Of a stretch of 64,000 nucleotides of DNA, positions 1 through 8,270 are shown one piece after another (the stretch's first letter is position 1; every line of letters begins with the position of its first letter). The stretch spans positions 1-64,000 of the forward strand of contig CAWFXW010000028.1 in assembly GCA_963819785.1 (NCBI GenBank), given 5' to 3'. This stretch comes from Palsa-504 sp963819785. GTDB lineage: Bacteria; Actinomycetota; Actinomycetes; Streptosporangiales; Streptosporangiaceae. Both the position numbers and the translations under genes were made by a program. The notes under the pieces were generated by a model that was not told the origin of the DNA, made no database searches, and saw only the letters and a program-made list of their open reading frames with translations.

Positions 1-679
1 GCAGCAGCGGGGTGGCCAGCAACAGCAGGCCGGCGATCGCGAGCGCGGCGCGCAGGCTGGTGACACTGGCCAGCAGGCCCCACACGGCGGTCAGGGCCGC
101 GATGGTGGCATTGGTGGTGACCGACCACGCCGAGCAGGCCGCCCAGGCAGGGGACGGCGAAGGCCAGGCCGTACTGCCAGGGCGCGAAGTGCAGACGGCC
201 CAGCATGAGCACCGCGAGCGATGGCGCCGGGGCCAGGATCAGGGCGCCGACCGCGATCGTGTTGAAGAACAGCGGGCGCAGCGCGGCGTGGCCCAGGATG
301 TACCGCCACCCGTCGGGCAGGTCGCGGATGCGCAGCCGCGCGGCGCCGTCCCGGACCGGACGCGGCTCGCTCCCGCCAATGGCGCGGATCCCGGCCGCCG
401 ACAGCAGGAAGCTGACCGCGTTGGCCAGCACGGTCGTCACCGGGCCGAACAGGCCGAACGCGGCCCCGCCGAGCGGCGGCCCGAGCGCGGTCGCGGTCCA
501 GGTAGCGGCACCGCGACCAGCGCTCCCACGGCCATCCCGGTGGCCGCCAGCACCGACACCTCGCCCGGCCCGGCGTGCAGGACCAGGATGGCGAGCAGCG
601 AGAACGCATCGAACGCGAGCCACGTGCCGAGCGTGCTGACCGCATACGCCGACCAGAGCCACCTGAACTGCCTGCCCAT
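1..679 (-). pseudogene. MFS transporter, internally deleted and cut by the window edge
   Basis: The reading frame from ATG at 679 begins like an MFS_3-type permease (GRQFRWLWSAY, then two hydrophobic segments) and leaves frame near 500. Homology resumes in another frame with TWTATALGPPLGG and runs through FFNTIAVGALILAPAPSLA to PCLGGLLG near 125. A third frame then gives VTTNATIAALTAVWGLL to the window edge. From my memory of the family, roughly 90 residues are missing at the first junction and about 70 at the second, so these are deletions and not single-base shifts. The 3' end lies outside the window. It is divergent from the truncated LysR gene, a usual regulator/efflux pairing. It is very unlikely to make a functional transporter as read. 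Confidence 0.7.
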
Positions 680-772
680 ACCCACGAGCAAAGCGAGGCG
701 GGGGCCTGGCGAGCAAACAACCGCCGCGCCGGCGAGCCACAACGACGCGTTGTGGGACTAGGGTCGGTGGGC

Positions 773-1261
773 GTGGATCTCGAGGCCGTCCGCACCTTCG
801 TCGCGGTCAGCGACGCCGGGCAGTTTTCCGAGGCCGCGGCCGAGCTCTCGATCACCCAGCAGGCGGTCTCCAAGCGGATCGCGGCGCTGGAGAAGGACCT
901 CGGCGTGCGGCTATTCACCCGCACGGCCCGTGGCGCCGAGCTCACCGTGGACGGGCAGGCGTTCCTGCCGCACGCCCGCGAGCTCCTGCAGGCCGAAGAG
1001 CGGGCCGTTTCCTCGGTCCGGCCCGGCCGCCGGGCGCTGCGCGTCGACGTGATCAGCAGGCGGATCGCCCCGGCCGCCCTGCTGCGCGGCTTCCACCACG
1101 CGCACCCCCAGACCGAGCTCGACGTGGTGACGCTCTTCGACGCCGACACCGCGATCGGGGCGGTCCGGTCCGGCAGCATCGACGCGACCTTCCGGGCCGT
1201 GTCCGCGCGGCAACTCGCCGACGGCATCCGGGCCACCCTGGATCCCCGGATGGGCGCGGTT
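773..1261 (+). pseudogene. LysR-family regulator, C-terminally truncated
   Basis: GTG at 773 (or 767) opens VDLEAVRTFVAVSDAGQFSE, a typical LysR winged-helix N-terminus, with the helix-turn-helix ITQQAVSKRIAALEKDLG. About 160 residues match the DNA-binding domain and the start of the effector domain (up to ATLDPRMGAV). The frame then runs into DNA that is the antisense of anmK and stays open to 1495 by chance. Full-length LysR proteins are near 300 residues, so most of the effector domain is gone. The loss of homology falls within a few bases of the anmK stop codon at 1262-1264, which marks a deletion or rearrangement junction. It may still bind DNA but could not sense its ligand normally. 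Confidence 0.72.
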
Positions 1262-2536
1262 CTAGCGGAGCCGCAGGTAGCGAGGGAGTGCCTGAGCGGG
1301 CTCGGGCAGCCGGAGCGGGGCGCTGCCGGGCTGGATCGTGCCCAGGATCGAGGGATGGGCCGCGCCAGTCGCCGCGGTCACCGACCCGGGCAATCCGTTC
1401 CAGGTCAGAAAGCCCAGCACGGCGAACGCCACGGCCTCCTTGGCCTGCGCGGGCACACCGAGCTCGGCAATGCTCCGGACGCGCACGCCGGGTAGCGCCT
1501 CGCGCAGCCAGCGCATCGTGGTCTGGTTCGCGCTGCCGCCGCCGGACAGCACCAGCTCGGCCAGCCCGTGCCGCCCGGCCGCCTCGGCCAGCAGGTCGAC
1601 CAGCAGCCGGGTCACGGTGGCGGCCACGTCCGGGCCCGCCGGGGCGGGATCGATCCCGGTCAGCATGGCGCGCAGGTAGCCGGCGTTGAACAGCTCACGG
1701 CCGGTGCTGCGGGGCGGGGGTAGCCGGTAGTACGGCTCGGCCTTAAGCCGGGCCAGCAGCGGCTCGCTTACCGTACCCCGGGCGGCCAGGGCGCCGTCGA
1801 CGTCGAACCGCTCGACGCCGCCGCTGGCCCGCGAGGCGGCCGGGTCCATCAGCGCCCCCGCTGGGCCGATGTCGTAGGCGATCAGCACCTGCCCGGCGTC
1901 CACCACGGTCAGGTTCGCGATGCCGCCGAGGTTGACCGCCGCGGCCGGCATCCCTTTGCTGCGCTGCCCGTCGCCCGGCTCCAGCCCTTCTCGGCCGGCC
2001 AGGAGCAGCTGGTCGAACATCGAGACCAGCGGCGCGCCCTGGCCGCCAGCGGCCACGTCGCGGCTGCGCAGGTCGCAGATGAGCGGCAGGCCGAGGCGTT
2101 CGGCCACCGCCGCCGAGTTACCCAGCTGGAGTGTGCCAAGGGCGCGGCCGGCGTCGTCGACCCAGTGGAAGAACGTCTGCCCGTGCAGCACGGCGAAGTC
2201 CGCCTGGCCGCCGGCCAGCTCCCCGGCCGCCGCGGCGAACGCGCCGGCGTAGGCGTGACCCAGCTCCGCGTGGAGCTGGCACAGCTCGCCGGCACCCGGC
2301 CGGCCGGGCGGCAGCGCGGCCACGACCCGCTCCCGCAGCGCGGCGTCGAACGGGACGCTGAGCACGCCGCGGTATCCGCAGCCGAGCTCATCACCGTCGA
2401 GTTCCAGGTCCACGCAGGCGACGTCGATGCCGTCGACCGAGGTCCCGGACATGCACCCCAGCACGCGGGCCCGGCGCGGCGGCTCGGGCTGTGAATATGC
2501 AACAACTCTGGAACTCACGACGGAAAACAGTAACAT
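1262..2536 (-). CDS. anmK: anhydro-N-acetylmuramic acid kinase AnmK
   Basis: The family enzyme hydrolyses and phosphorylates 1,6-anhydro-MurNAc from peptidoglycan turnover to MurNAc-6-phosphate in the cytoplasm. The ATP-site motif GCMSGTSVDGID lies near the N-terminus, followed by VNLGGIANLT and YDIGPAGALMDP; VLSGGGSANQTTM is near the C-terminus. About 424 residues from the ATG at 2536, slightly long for the family (about 370-390), so the start is uncertain; an in-frame GTG at 2518 is an alternative and neither has a strong ribosome binding site. It is divergent from murQ, the next enzyme in the pathway, and the two share a very short promoter region. The reading frame is intact, although its 3' end abuts the LysR deletion junction. 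Confidence 0.9.
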   Translation of the reverse strand: MLLFSVVSSRVVAYSQPEPPRRARVLGCMSGTSVDGIDVACVDLELDGDELGCGYRGVLSVPFDAALRERVVAALPPGRPGAGELCQLHAELGHAYAGAFAAAAGELAGGQADFAVLHGQTFFHWVDDAGRALGTLQLGNSAAVAERLGLPLICDLRSRDVAAGGQGAPLVSMFDQLLLAGREGLEPGDGQRSKGMPAAAVNLGGIANLTVVDAGQVLIAYDIGPAGALMDPAASRASGGVERFDVDGALAARGTVSEPLLARLKAEPYYRLPPPRSTGRELFNAGYLRAMLTGIDPAPAGPDVAATVTRLLVDLLAEAAGRHGLAELVLSGGGSANQTTMRWLREALPGVRVRSIAELGVPAQAKEAVAFAVLGFLTWNGLPGSVTAATGAAHPSILGTIQPGSAPLRLPEPAQALPRYLRLR

Positions 2537-2576
2537 GGATCCGTCGCCCCTGGAACCGGAACGAGGAGGGCGGGGG

Positions 2577-3581
2577 GTGCCCGCTGAACCGCAGCCAGAC
2601 GCCGTGACCCGGCCGCTACCGCCGGCGGACTCCGTGACCCGGCCGCTACCGCCGCCGGACTCCGTGACGGCGCAGCTGCTGCCGCGGACCGAGATGCGGA
2701 ACGACCGTACGAGGGGGATCGACACCGTCGGGACGCTCGAACTGCTCCGGCTGCTCAACGCCGAGGACGCGGTGGTGGCCGGGGCCGTGGCCGTCATCGT
2801 GCCGACCCTGGCCGAGGTGGTCGACCTCACCGTGGCCCGGGTCCGCGACGGCGGGCACGTGCACTACTTCGGGGCTGGCTCGTCGGGCCGGATCGGCGTG
2901 CTGGATGCGGCCGAGGTCGTTCCGACCTTCGGGGTGGACGCCAGCTTGTTCGTCGCGCATCACGCCGGGGGCGAGAGCGCGGTGGCGTACGCGGTCGAGG
3001 GGGCCGAGGACCGGGAATCGCTGGGCCGCCAGGCGGCCGCGGCGGTGACCGGGGCCGACGTGGCGGTCGGCCTGTCGGCCAGCGGCCGGACGCCCTATGT
3101 CGCCGGGGCGCTGCGCGCGGCGCGGGCCGCCGGGGCGTTCACCGTCCTGGTCAGCAGCAACTTGTCGGCCCCGCTGGCGGACCTGGCCGACCGCGCCCTG
3201 CTGGTCGACACCGGTCCCGAGGCGATCGCGGGGTCGACCCGGCTGAAGGCGTCCACGGCGCAGAAGATGATCCTGAACTCGCTGTCCACCGCGGTCATGA
3301 TCAGGCTCGGCCGGACCTACTCCAACCTCATGGTCTCGCTGTCCGGCACGAACGAGAAGCTGCGCCAGCGGCAGATCTTCATCTTGATGGAGACCTCGGG
3401 CGCGACCGAGGCGGCGTCCCGAGCCGAGCTGGCCCGCTGCGGCGGCGACCTGCGGCTGGCCATGCTGTGCCTGCTGTCCGGGCTGGAGCCGGAGGAGGCC
3501 GCCGAGGCGCTGGCGGCAGGCGGCAGCGTCCGCGCGGCCCTGGCCGCGACCCGGACCGTGGCGCGCGGAGTAGCGGAGTAG
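2577..3581 (+). CDS. murQ: N-acetylmuramic acid 6-phosphate etherase MurQ
   Basis: MurQ cleaves the D-lactyl ether of MurNAc-6-phosphate to GlcNAc-6-phosphate and D-lactate. I chose GTG 2577 because a GAGGAGGG ribosome binding site ends 6 bases upstream; an in-frame ATG at 2535 has only a weak site. The SIS sugar-phosphate domain is clear: FGAGSSGRIGVLDAAE, VEGAEDRESLG (positions of the family's catalytic glutamates) and VGLSASGRTPY. 334 residues, with the C-terminal helical part present (CLLSGLEPEEAAEAL). The N-terminal tail holds a 30-bp in-frame tandem repeat (2604 and 2634; VTRPLPP twice) that is not part of the family fold. It follows AnmK in the recycling pathway and supplies GlcNAc-6-P. 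Confidence 0.93.
   Translation: MPAEPQPDAVTRPLPPADSVTRPLPPPDSVTAQLLPRTEMRNDRTRGIDTVGTLELLRLLNAEDAVVAGAVAVIVPTLAEVVDLTVARVRDGGHVHYFGAGSSGRIGVLDAAEVVPTFGVDASLFVAHHAGGESAVAYAVEGAEDRESLGRQAAAAVTGADVAVGLSASGRTPYVAGALRAARAAGAFTVLVSSNLSAPLADLADRALLVDTGPEAIAGSTRLKASTAQKMILNSLSTAVMIRLGRTYSNLMVSLSGTNEKLRQRQIFILMETSGATEAASRAELARCGGDLRLAMLCLLSGLEPEEAAEALAAGGSVRAALAATRTVARGVAE
2604..2663 (+). repeat. 30-bp tandem repeat in the murQ 5' end
   Basis: Two near-identical 30-base units begin at 2604 and 2634, each encoding VTRPLPP(A/P)DS. A third, degenerate unit follows (VTAQLLP). The repeat lies between the likely start and the conserved enzyme body, so it should lengthen a disordered tail without affecting catalysis. 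Confidence 0.85.
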
Positions 3582-3728
3582 CGTAGTGAATCCCCGGTTC
3601 ATCCGGTGTAGGGGAGCACTTCGGGCGGGAGGCGGGTGAGGGTGGCCGGGGGCACGCACGCTGGCCGTTCGGGAGAAAAAAATTGCCCGGGGTTATCGAT
3701 CTGTTGCAGGCGAGGGTTATGTTGCAGG

Positions 3729-3758
3729 TTGACAGCCTAAACATGCTGCTCGTAACAT
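3729..3758 (+). promoter_or_regulatory. putative promoter of the peptide ABC operon
   Basis: TTGACA at 3729-3734 and TAACAT at 3753-3758 are separated by 18 bases, a good match to the housekeeping actinobacterial promoter. It sits in the otherwise empty 286-base stretch between murQ and the binding-protein remnant, whose ATG at 3868 has a GGAGGG site just upstream. I see no other gene or clear structure in 3582-3867. Confidence 0.5.
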
Positions 3759-3867
3759 CCTTACATTCAGCGCGCTGGGTACGCGGACCACGCGCTTGAC
3801 CCGGACCCAGGACCGATAGGCCCTGCCGAACTGGCGCCTCCGAGCGCCGCCGCCACCGGGAGGGAAC

Positions 3868-4246
3868 ATGCCCCTCGCTTCACTGTCGCGGCGGGGCGCT
3901 CCTGATGCTGCAGGACCGGCCCGCTGGCCAACGCCAACGCCCGGCTGGCCATCGGTTGCGCGCTCAACCGGACCGACATCCTGGCCAACGCCGCGCTCGG
4001 CCAGGGTAAGGTCGTGGGCCCGGTGCCGCTCGGACCGTACGCGCCCAGTCCCACGGCCGGCCCCTGCGGCACGCAGAACCTGACCCAGGCGGCGCAGTAC
4101 CTGGCCAAGGCCGGGATGAGCAAGGGTTTCAGCTTCACCGCGATCACCTCGGACGCGCTGGACGCGACCAGCAACGCCCAGGCCGTCACCGCGCAGAGCG
4201 ACCTGGCCAAGGTGGGCATCCGCATGACCATCGACAACCTGGGCAG
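3868..4246 (+). pseudogene. peptide ABC transporter substrate-binding protein, remnant
   Basis: ATG 3868 has a clean GGAGGG ribosome binding site and opens MPLASLSRRG, like the start of an exported binding protein, but the frame changes almost at once. From 3921 a different frame reads NARLAIGCALNRTDILANAALG, then GPVPLGPYAPSP, and ends at LAKVGIRMTIDNL. These match the C-terminal half of DppA/OppA-type (SBP_bac_5) proteins. Such proteins are about 500-550 residues; about 110 recognisable residues remain, so most of the N-terminal lobe and the extreme C-terminus are gone. Near 4241-4247 the sequence joins directly to permease coding sequence. The operon has therefore lost its own binding protein. 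Confidence 0.72.
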
Positions 4247-4945
4247 AGCGGCCGCAGCGTCGCGTCGCTGATCGGCGCGGCGCTGCCGGTGACCCTGGAG
4301 CTGGCCGTCGCGGCCATGCTGATCGGGCTGGTCCTCGGCGTGGGCTCCGGCGTTCTGGCCGCAGCGGCGCCCGGCCGGCTGGCCGATCGCGGCGCCCGGA
4401 TGCTCGCCCTGGCCGGGCTCGGCGTGCCGAGCTTCGTCATCGGCGCCGGCCTGGTGGCGTTCCTGGCCTCGGTGTTCCACTACTTCCCGTCCTCGGAGGG
4501 GTTCGCGAGCCTGGGTTCTGACCCGTGGCTCAACATCCAGCAGATCTTCTGGCCCGCGCTCACCCTGGGGCTGGGCATCGGGGCCGCCATCCTGCGCACC
4601 ACCCGGGGTGCGATGCTGGACGTCGCGCGCCAGGGCTTCGTCCGGGCCGCGCGCGGGCGCGGCCTTCGCCCCGGCGTGGTAGTCGTCAAGCACGTGCTGC
4701 GCAACGCGCTGATCCCGATCGTGACCATGTCCGGGATCCAGTTCGGCTACCTGCTGGGCGGCACCGTGGTGGTGGAGCAGATCTTCGTGCTGCCCGGCCT
4801 CGGGCGGCTGCTGCTGATGTCGGTGACCGAGTCGGACTACGCGGTGGCCCAGGGCGTCACGCTGGTGTTCGCGCTCGGCTTCGTCATCGTCAACCTGCTC
4901 ACCGACCTGCTCTACGCGGTCGTCGATCCCAGGCTGCGGTCCTGA
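4241..4945 (+). pseudogene. peptide ABC transporter permease DppB, 5'-truncated
   Basis: In frame with the stop at 4943-4945 the sequence reads GQSGRSVASLIGAALPVTLELA, the conserved loop and start of the BPD_transp_1 domain of DppB/OppB, and continues through the EAA loop (GAMLDVARQGFVRAARGRG) and several membrane helices. About 100 N-terminal residues, including the first membrane helix and periplasmic loop, are missing, because the binding-protein remnant is joined directly to it. No credible start with a ribosome binding site is present. The stop overlaps the next start as TGATG, so the gene was translationally coupled to dppC. Confidence 0.75.
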
Positions 4946-5772
4946 TGGCGCGGCGGCTGTGGCGGCAGCCGGCCAGCCGGGCCGGGCTGATCATCCTGGC
5001 CGTCATGGTGCTGGCCGGGCTTTCCTCGGTGGCGGGGCTGGTACCGGACCCGCCGAACGCGCAGAACCCGCTGGTCACGCTGCACGGCCCGGCGGCGGCG
5101 CACCTGTTCGGGACCGACCAGTTCGGCCGCGACGTGCTGAGCCGGGTGATGAACGGCACGGTGCTGTCGCTGCAGACGGCGCTGCTGGCGGTGGCGATCT
5201 GCGCGGTGCTCGGCACGCTGGGCGGCGTGGCCGCGGGGTACTTCGGCGGCGTGGTGTCGTGGGCGGTGACCAGCCTGGCCGACCTGATCTTCGCCGTGCC
5301 GTCCGTGCTGCTGGCGCTGGCCATCGTCAGCGGGCTGGGACCGGGCTGGCAGAACACCGCCATCGCGGTCGGGATCAGCTACACCCCGATCTTCATCCGG
5401 GTGGTGCGCGGCCCGGTGCTCACCATCCGGCAGGCGGACTACGTGCGCGCGGCTCAGGTACTCGGGTTCTCCCGGTCGCGGATCTTGTTCCGGCACGTGT
5501 TGCCGGGCGTCGGCGGGATCCTGGCCGTCCAGGTCACGCTGGCCCTCGGCTGGGCGGTGCTGATCGAGGCCAGCCTGGACTTCCTGGGCCTGGGCCCGCC
5601 GCCGCCCGCCGCGACGCTCGGGCTGATGGTCAGTGAGGGGACCAACATCGCGGGGATCGCCTGGTGGAACCTGGCCTTCCCGGCGGTGGCGGTGGTGCTG
5701 CTGGTGCTGGGCTTCACGCTAACCGGCGACGGGCTGCGCGACGCCCTCGACCCTTCGTCGGACCGGTCGTGA
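4945..5772 (+). CDS. peptide ABC transporter permease DppC-like
   Basis: Inner-membrane subunit of a dipeptide/oligopeptide importer. 275 residues, intact: an N-terminal membrane helix (LIILAVMVLAGLSSVAGLV), the HLFGTDQFGRDVLSRV motif typical of DppC/OppC, and the EAA loop (ADYVRAAQVLGFSRSRILFRH, shown in part). The start overlaps the dppB stop by one base and its own stop overlaps the next GTG start as GTGA, so it is part of a coupled operon. Its partner dppB is broken, so a working pore is doubtful. Substrate specificity cannot be read from the sequence; the flanking murQ/anmK and hydrolase genes suggest cell-wall peptides. Confidence 0.88.
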   Translation: MARRLWRQPASRAGLIILAVMVLAGLSSVAGLVPDPPNAQNPLVTLHGPAAAHLFGTDQFGRDVLSRVMNGTVLSLQTALLAVAICAVLGTLGGVAAGYFGGVVSWAVTSLADLIFAVPSVLLALAIVSGLGPGWQNTAIAVGISYTPIFIRVVRGPVLTIRQADYVRAAQVLGFSRSRILFRHVLPGVGGILAVQVTLALGWAVLIEASLDFLGLGPPPPAATLGLMVSEGTNIAGIAWWNLAFPAVAVVLLVLGFTLTGDGLRDALDPSSDRS

Positions 5773-6754
5773 CTTCGGTGGAGCCGCTGCTGGCGATCCG
5801 GGACCTGTCGGTCGGGCTGCGGACCAGGTCCGGCGTGACGCCGCTGGTGCGCGGGGTCAGCCTGGAGGTCCGGCCGGGCGAGCGGGTCGGGCTGGTGGGC
5901 GAGAGCGGGTCGGGCAAGTCGCTGACCCTGCTGGCCGCGATGGGCCTGCTGGCCGGCCCGGCGGTGGCGGTGACCGGCGGTTCGGTGCGGCTGGGCGGCA
6001 CCGAGCTGGTGGGGGCGCCGGACGGGTCATGCGCGGGTTCCGGGGCAGCCAGGTCGCGATGATCTACCAGGACCCGATGACCTCGCTGGACCCGGTGCAG
6101 CGCGTGGGGGCGCAGATCGCCGAGGGCCTGCGCGCGCACGGGGCCAGCCGCCGGCTCGCTGCGGAACGGACGCTGGCGGTGCTGGCCGAGGTGCGGCTGC
6201 CGGATCCGGCGCGGCTGGCCCGGGCCTATCCGCACGAGTTGTCCGGCGGCATGCGGCAGCGCGTGATGATCGCCGCCGCGCTGGCCGGCAATCCCCGGCT
6301 GCTGCTGGCCGACGAGCCCACCACCGCGCTCGACGTCACGATCCAGCGGCAGATCCTGGCGCTGGTCGCCCGGCTGCAGCGGGCCAGGAACCTGGCCGTG
6401 CTCTGGGTGACGCACGACCTCGGGGTGGCCGCGCAGTTCGTGCAGCGGCTCGCGGTGATGTACGCGGGCCGCATCGCGGAGGTGGGGCCGACCGCGGCGA
6501 TATTCGATGCGCCGCAGCATCCGTACACGGCGGCGCTGCTGCGGGCGGTTCCGTCGACGACGGGCGCGCGCAGTGCGCTCGGGCAGATACCCGGCTCGCC
6601 GCCCGACCCGGCCCGGCTGCCGCCCGGCTGCTCGTTCGCGCCGCGGTGCCCGCAGGCGGTCGCGGAATGTGCCGTGACCGATCCCGTGCTTTCCGCGCGG
6701 GATTCCGGGGTCTCGGCCGCGTGCCTGGTGCCGGTATCTGAGTGGCGGCCATGA
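5769..6754 (+). pseudogene. peptide ABC transporter ATPase DppD-like, frameshifted
   Basis: Starts at GTG 5769 (GTGA overlap with dppC). The first frame holds the Walker A motif GESGSGKS and runs to about 6020; the second, beginning near 6024 at VMRGFRGSQVAMIYQDPM, holds the Q-loop, signature LSGGMRQRV, Walker B LLLADEPTTALD and the oligo_HPY C-terminus with CSFAPRCP. One missing base near 6020-6027 explains the change exactly, and the corrected protein would be about 328 residues, the normal length. Either a sequencing error or a true inactivating -1 mutation. The stop overlaps the next ATG as ATGA. Confidence 0.8.
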
Positions 6755-8270
6755 CGGGCTCCGTGCTTGCGGCTTCTGGGCTGGTGAAGGTGTATCCGGC
6801 GGGCGGGCGTGGCGGAGGGTCGAAAACCGCCCTGGCCGGGGTGTCGCTGGACCTGGCGGAAGGAACCTGCCTGGGCGTGGTCGGCGAGAGCGGCTGCGGC
6901 AAGTCGACCCTGGCCCGGCTGCTGGTCGGGCTGGAGCAGCCGACGGCGGGTACGGTCACGGTTTCGGGTAAGCCGCTGGCCAGCTACTCGCGGCCCGAGC
7001 GGGCCCGGCGGCTGCAACTGGTCTCCCAGGATCCCTTTTCCTCGCTGAACCCGCGGCTGACCGCGGGCCGGGCCCTGACCGAGGTGCTGCTGGTGCACCG
7101 GCGGGTGCCCGGCCGCCGGGAGGCCGCCGCACGGGTCACCGAGTTGCTGGACATGGTGTCGCTGGGCGCGCGGTTCACCACCCGGCTGCCGCACGAGATG
7201 TCCGGCGGCCAGGCCCAGCGGGTGGCGATCGCCCGGGCGCTGGCCGCCGAGCCGCAGATCCTCATCCTGGACGAGCCGACCTCGGCGCTGGACGTGTCGG
7301 TCCGGGCCGGCATCGTGAACCTGCTGACCAGGCTCCGGTCTGAGCTTTCTTTGTCTTACCTGTTCATCAGCCATGACATGGCGGTGATCAGGCAGCTCAG
7401 CGACCAGATCGGGGTCATGTACCAGGGCCGGTTCACCGAGCGCGGACCCTGGGAGGCGGTGCTGTCGGCGCCGCTGCATCCGTACACGCGGGCGCTGCTC
7501 GCCGCGGTGCCCGAGCCGCGCCCGGACGGCAGCCTGCTGGCCGACGCGGGCGCGGACGGCGGCCCGTTGGTCGGCGCGGTCGCGGGTGAGAGCTCGGTGG
7601 CCGGCGTTCCGTCCGAGGGAGCTACCAGCTGCCCGTATCTGCCGCGCTGCCCGATCAGCATCGGGCGGTGCCGGACCGAGGACCCGCCGCTGGCGGAGGT
7701 GACACCCGCCCACGAGGCGGCCTGCTTCCGCGCGGGCCCGGCGCCGTCCGCCGAGACGTCTGCCGAGACGTCTGCCGAGACCGCGATCCGCGCGGCCGTG
7801 GGCGGGGACGCCGAGGCGATGGCCGAGGTGTTCGTGGCGGCCTGGCGGCAGGCCTACCCGGGTGTGGTGCCGGACGCGGTGCTCGCGGGCCTTGACCAGG
7901 ACCGCACGGCACGGTGGCTGGCCGGGCTGATCGACGGGCGCGCCGAGGGCCAGACCGACGTGGCGGTGCGCGACGGTCAGGCGATCGGCTTTGTCCGGTA
8001 CGGCACCAAGGCGGGCGAGCCGGGCGGCTACGTCTTCGGGCTCTACGTCCATCCCGGGCAGGCCGGCCGGGTACCGGGCGGGCGCTGCTGCGCCACGCCG
8101 AGGTCCGGCTGCGCGAGCGGGGCTCGGACGCCGTCTCGCTGCACGTCTTCGAGGCCAACGAGCGCGCCCGGCGGCTGTACGCCAAGGCCGGGTACACGCC
8201 GGACGGCAGCACGCGGGTCGAGCCCGAGTACCAAGCAACCGAGGTACGCCTGGTCAAGGCGCTGTCGTGA
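6751..8270 (+). CDS. peptide ABC ATPase DppF-like fused to a GNAT acetyltransferase (with a -1 shift in the GNAT part)
   Basis: Residues 1 to about 335 are a complete DppF-type ATPase: Walker A GESGCGKS, Q-loop SQDPFSSLNPR, signature MSGGQAQRV, Walker B ILILDEPTSALD and a C-terminal SCPYLPRCP cluster. Without a stop it continues through a repeated SAETSAETSAET linker into a GNAT domain (TAIRAAVGGDAEAMAEVF, IGFVRYG, VFGLYVHP). At about 8071 the frame breaks inside a GGG run. Adding one G restores GTGRALLRHAEVRL and ANERARRLYAKAGY, the acetyl-CoA site and C-terminal GNAT strands, ending at TGA 8268-8270. The final TGA overlaps the next gene's GTG. GNAT enzymes normally stand alone, so the fusion is unusual; a lost stop codon is the alternative. 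Confidence 0.75.
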
